Origin: a virus
Direction: 5' to 3' (one strand)
Virus record (IMG/VR): IMGVR_UViG_3300028800_000084
Span: 1-64,000 of that record
Length of the DNA stretch: 64,000 bases
Below the pieces are notes generated by a model. It saw nothing but the letters and a program-made list of their open reading frames with translations. It ran no database searches and was not told the origin of the DNA. Below are positions 63,320-64,000 of the stretch, one piece after another (positions within the stretch are counted from its first letter, which is position 1; every line of letters begins with the position of its first letter). A program made the position numbers and the translations under genes.

Positions 63320-63349
63320 CAATGCTTGTCATGAAAGGTAGGCACTTCC

Positions 63350-64000
63350 ATGAGCAATAACGCTCTAATCATACCTGATAACCCCCAATCCGACAATTCT
63401 TTCCATTTCGAGTTCAACGGCATACCTTTTAACGCTATCATAGGGAACGACGGCGACCCGTGGTTTTACGCCACGGACGTATGCAAAGCATGTGAGATTG
63501 ACAACGTGTCTCAGGCGGTTTCTCGGCTAGATGAGGACGAAAAAGCCACTATCATTTCAAATGATACAGGGCGCTCGCATCTGATGGTCAATGAGCCAGG
63601 GCTTTACGCCTTAATTGGTAGTAGCCGTAAAAAGACATCGAAGAACTTCAAGCGGTTCGTTAACCATGACGTTATGCCCGCACTCCGCAAGCGTGGAACC
63701 TATAGCATCAAGACGCTAAGCCCTGCTGAGATGCTTGTGGCCCAAGCTCAGCAAATGCTTGACCACGAACGACGGCTAGAACGCCTTGAAGCAGAATCGG
63801 CGGCGGTTCCTCAACTGGCAAACAAAATTGCGGACATCAACAACCGACTTGCCGACAGCGAGTTCCTGAGTATCTTACTGTGGTGTAAGACACAGAACAT
63901 CAAGGAAGGGTTGCAGAGCGTGGCGCTACGGACGAAATGGGGCAAGGAGTGTGCGGAGTACAGCCGGACGAACGGCGTCCCGATTAAGAAGGCACTGGAC
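63350..64000 (+). CDS. BRO-family antirepressor (cut by the window edge)
   Basis: The frame is open from ATG 63350 (AAAGG upstream) to the last base, 217 codons. The N-terminal Bro-N domain is clear: GIPFNAIIGNDGDPWFYATD, VCKACEIDNVSQAVSRLDED, EPGLYALIGSSRKK and FKRFVNHDVMPALRKRGTY. A coiled coil (HERRLERLEAESAAVPQLAN) and C-terminal domain follow that match the C-terminus of the RhuM-like protein at 37603. Likely antirepressor; the 3' end is missing. Confidence 0.85.
   Translation, partial: MSNNALIIPDNPQSDNSFHFEFNGIPFNAIIGNDGDPWFYATDVCKACEIDNVSQAVSRLDEDEKATIISNDTGRSHLMVNEPGLYALIGSSRKKTSKNFKRFVNHDVMPALRKRGTYSIKTLSPAEMLVAQAQQMLDHERRLERLEAESAAVPQLANKIADINNRLADSEFLSILLWCKTQNIKEGLQSVALRTKWGKECAEYSRTNGVPIKKALD

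Noticed and set aside
1-64000. CRISPR array
   Set aside because: No regular repeat-spacer pattern; the repeats found are operator-like sites, iterons or coding minisatellites.
1-64000. Integrase, transposase or IS element
   Set aside because: No tyrosine or serine recombinase or DDE motif was recognised, so integration into a host is not supported here. Excisionase-like HTH proteins are present but not conclusive.

Overview
The window is most of the genome of a tailed double-stranded DNA phage (or an integrated copy of one). The virion module reads right to left in the usual order: small-terminase candidate, large terminase, portal, MuF-like head protein, protease/scaffold, decoration protein, major capsid protein, connectors, tail tube, tail chaperones, tape measure, tail tip and fibre. 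The long tape measure, with no recognisable sheath or contractile baseplate gene, points to a siphovirus. No integrase, transposase, CRISPR array, convincing tRNA or endolysin was recognised, and the host cannot be named. Promoters look sigma70-like. ATGA, GTGA and TAATG stop/start overlaps are the rule, so many starts below were moved to the coupled codon.

Layout. 1-22.6 kb (minus): tail and head genes, interrupted by two plus-strand HNH endonucleases and one orphan zinc-ribbon remnant. 22.6-29.2 kb (minus): a winged-helix protein, a KTSC protein, a glycosyltransferase, two SAM methyltransferase genes (one a double domain) and TerL. 29.2-32.3 kb (minus): small genes, a ribbon-helix-helix gene carrying ten copies of a 9-bp operator-like site, a small-terminase candidate and a second ribbon-helix-helix gene. 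32.3-32.7 kb: divergent promoter region with hairpins. 32.7-37.5 kb (plus): an HNH-AP2 endonuclease and about 15 small genes of unknown function, closed by a strong terminator. 37.6-38.4 kb (plus): RhuM-like antirepressor. 38.4-47.4 kb (minus): small membrane proteins, a PD-(D/E)XK-like nuclease, a C5 DNA methyltransferase with a second long gene overlapping it in another frame, a PrimPol-helicase, and a replication initiator with internal iterons. 47.5-60.1 kb (minus): about 35 small accessory genes (HIRAN, DUF7666-like, MerR/excisionase-like, ASCH, zinc ribbons, an extremely acidic protein, a third HNH). 60.1-62.7 kb (plus): six genes from a divergent promoter. 62.7-63.1 kb: an ORF-free stretch that looks like a self-contained non-coding RNA unit. 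The right edge cuts a BRO-family antirepressor.

How it works together: paralogous antirepressors and several HTH or ribbon-helix-helix proteins flank divergent promoters and dispersed palindromes, suggesting a temperate-style switch. Replication probably starts at iterons inside the initiator gene and uses the PrimPol-helicase plus host polymerase. The glycosyl- and methyltransferases among virion genes suggest a decorated particle. The strongest candidates for something undescribed are the TGTAWTACA site array inside the ribbon-helix-helix gene next to the terminase, the fully overlapping gene in the DNA methyltransferase, the roughly 350-nt candidate RNA near 62.8-63.1 kb, and a set of four dispersed 15-bp palindromes.
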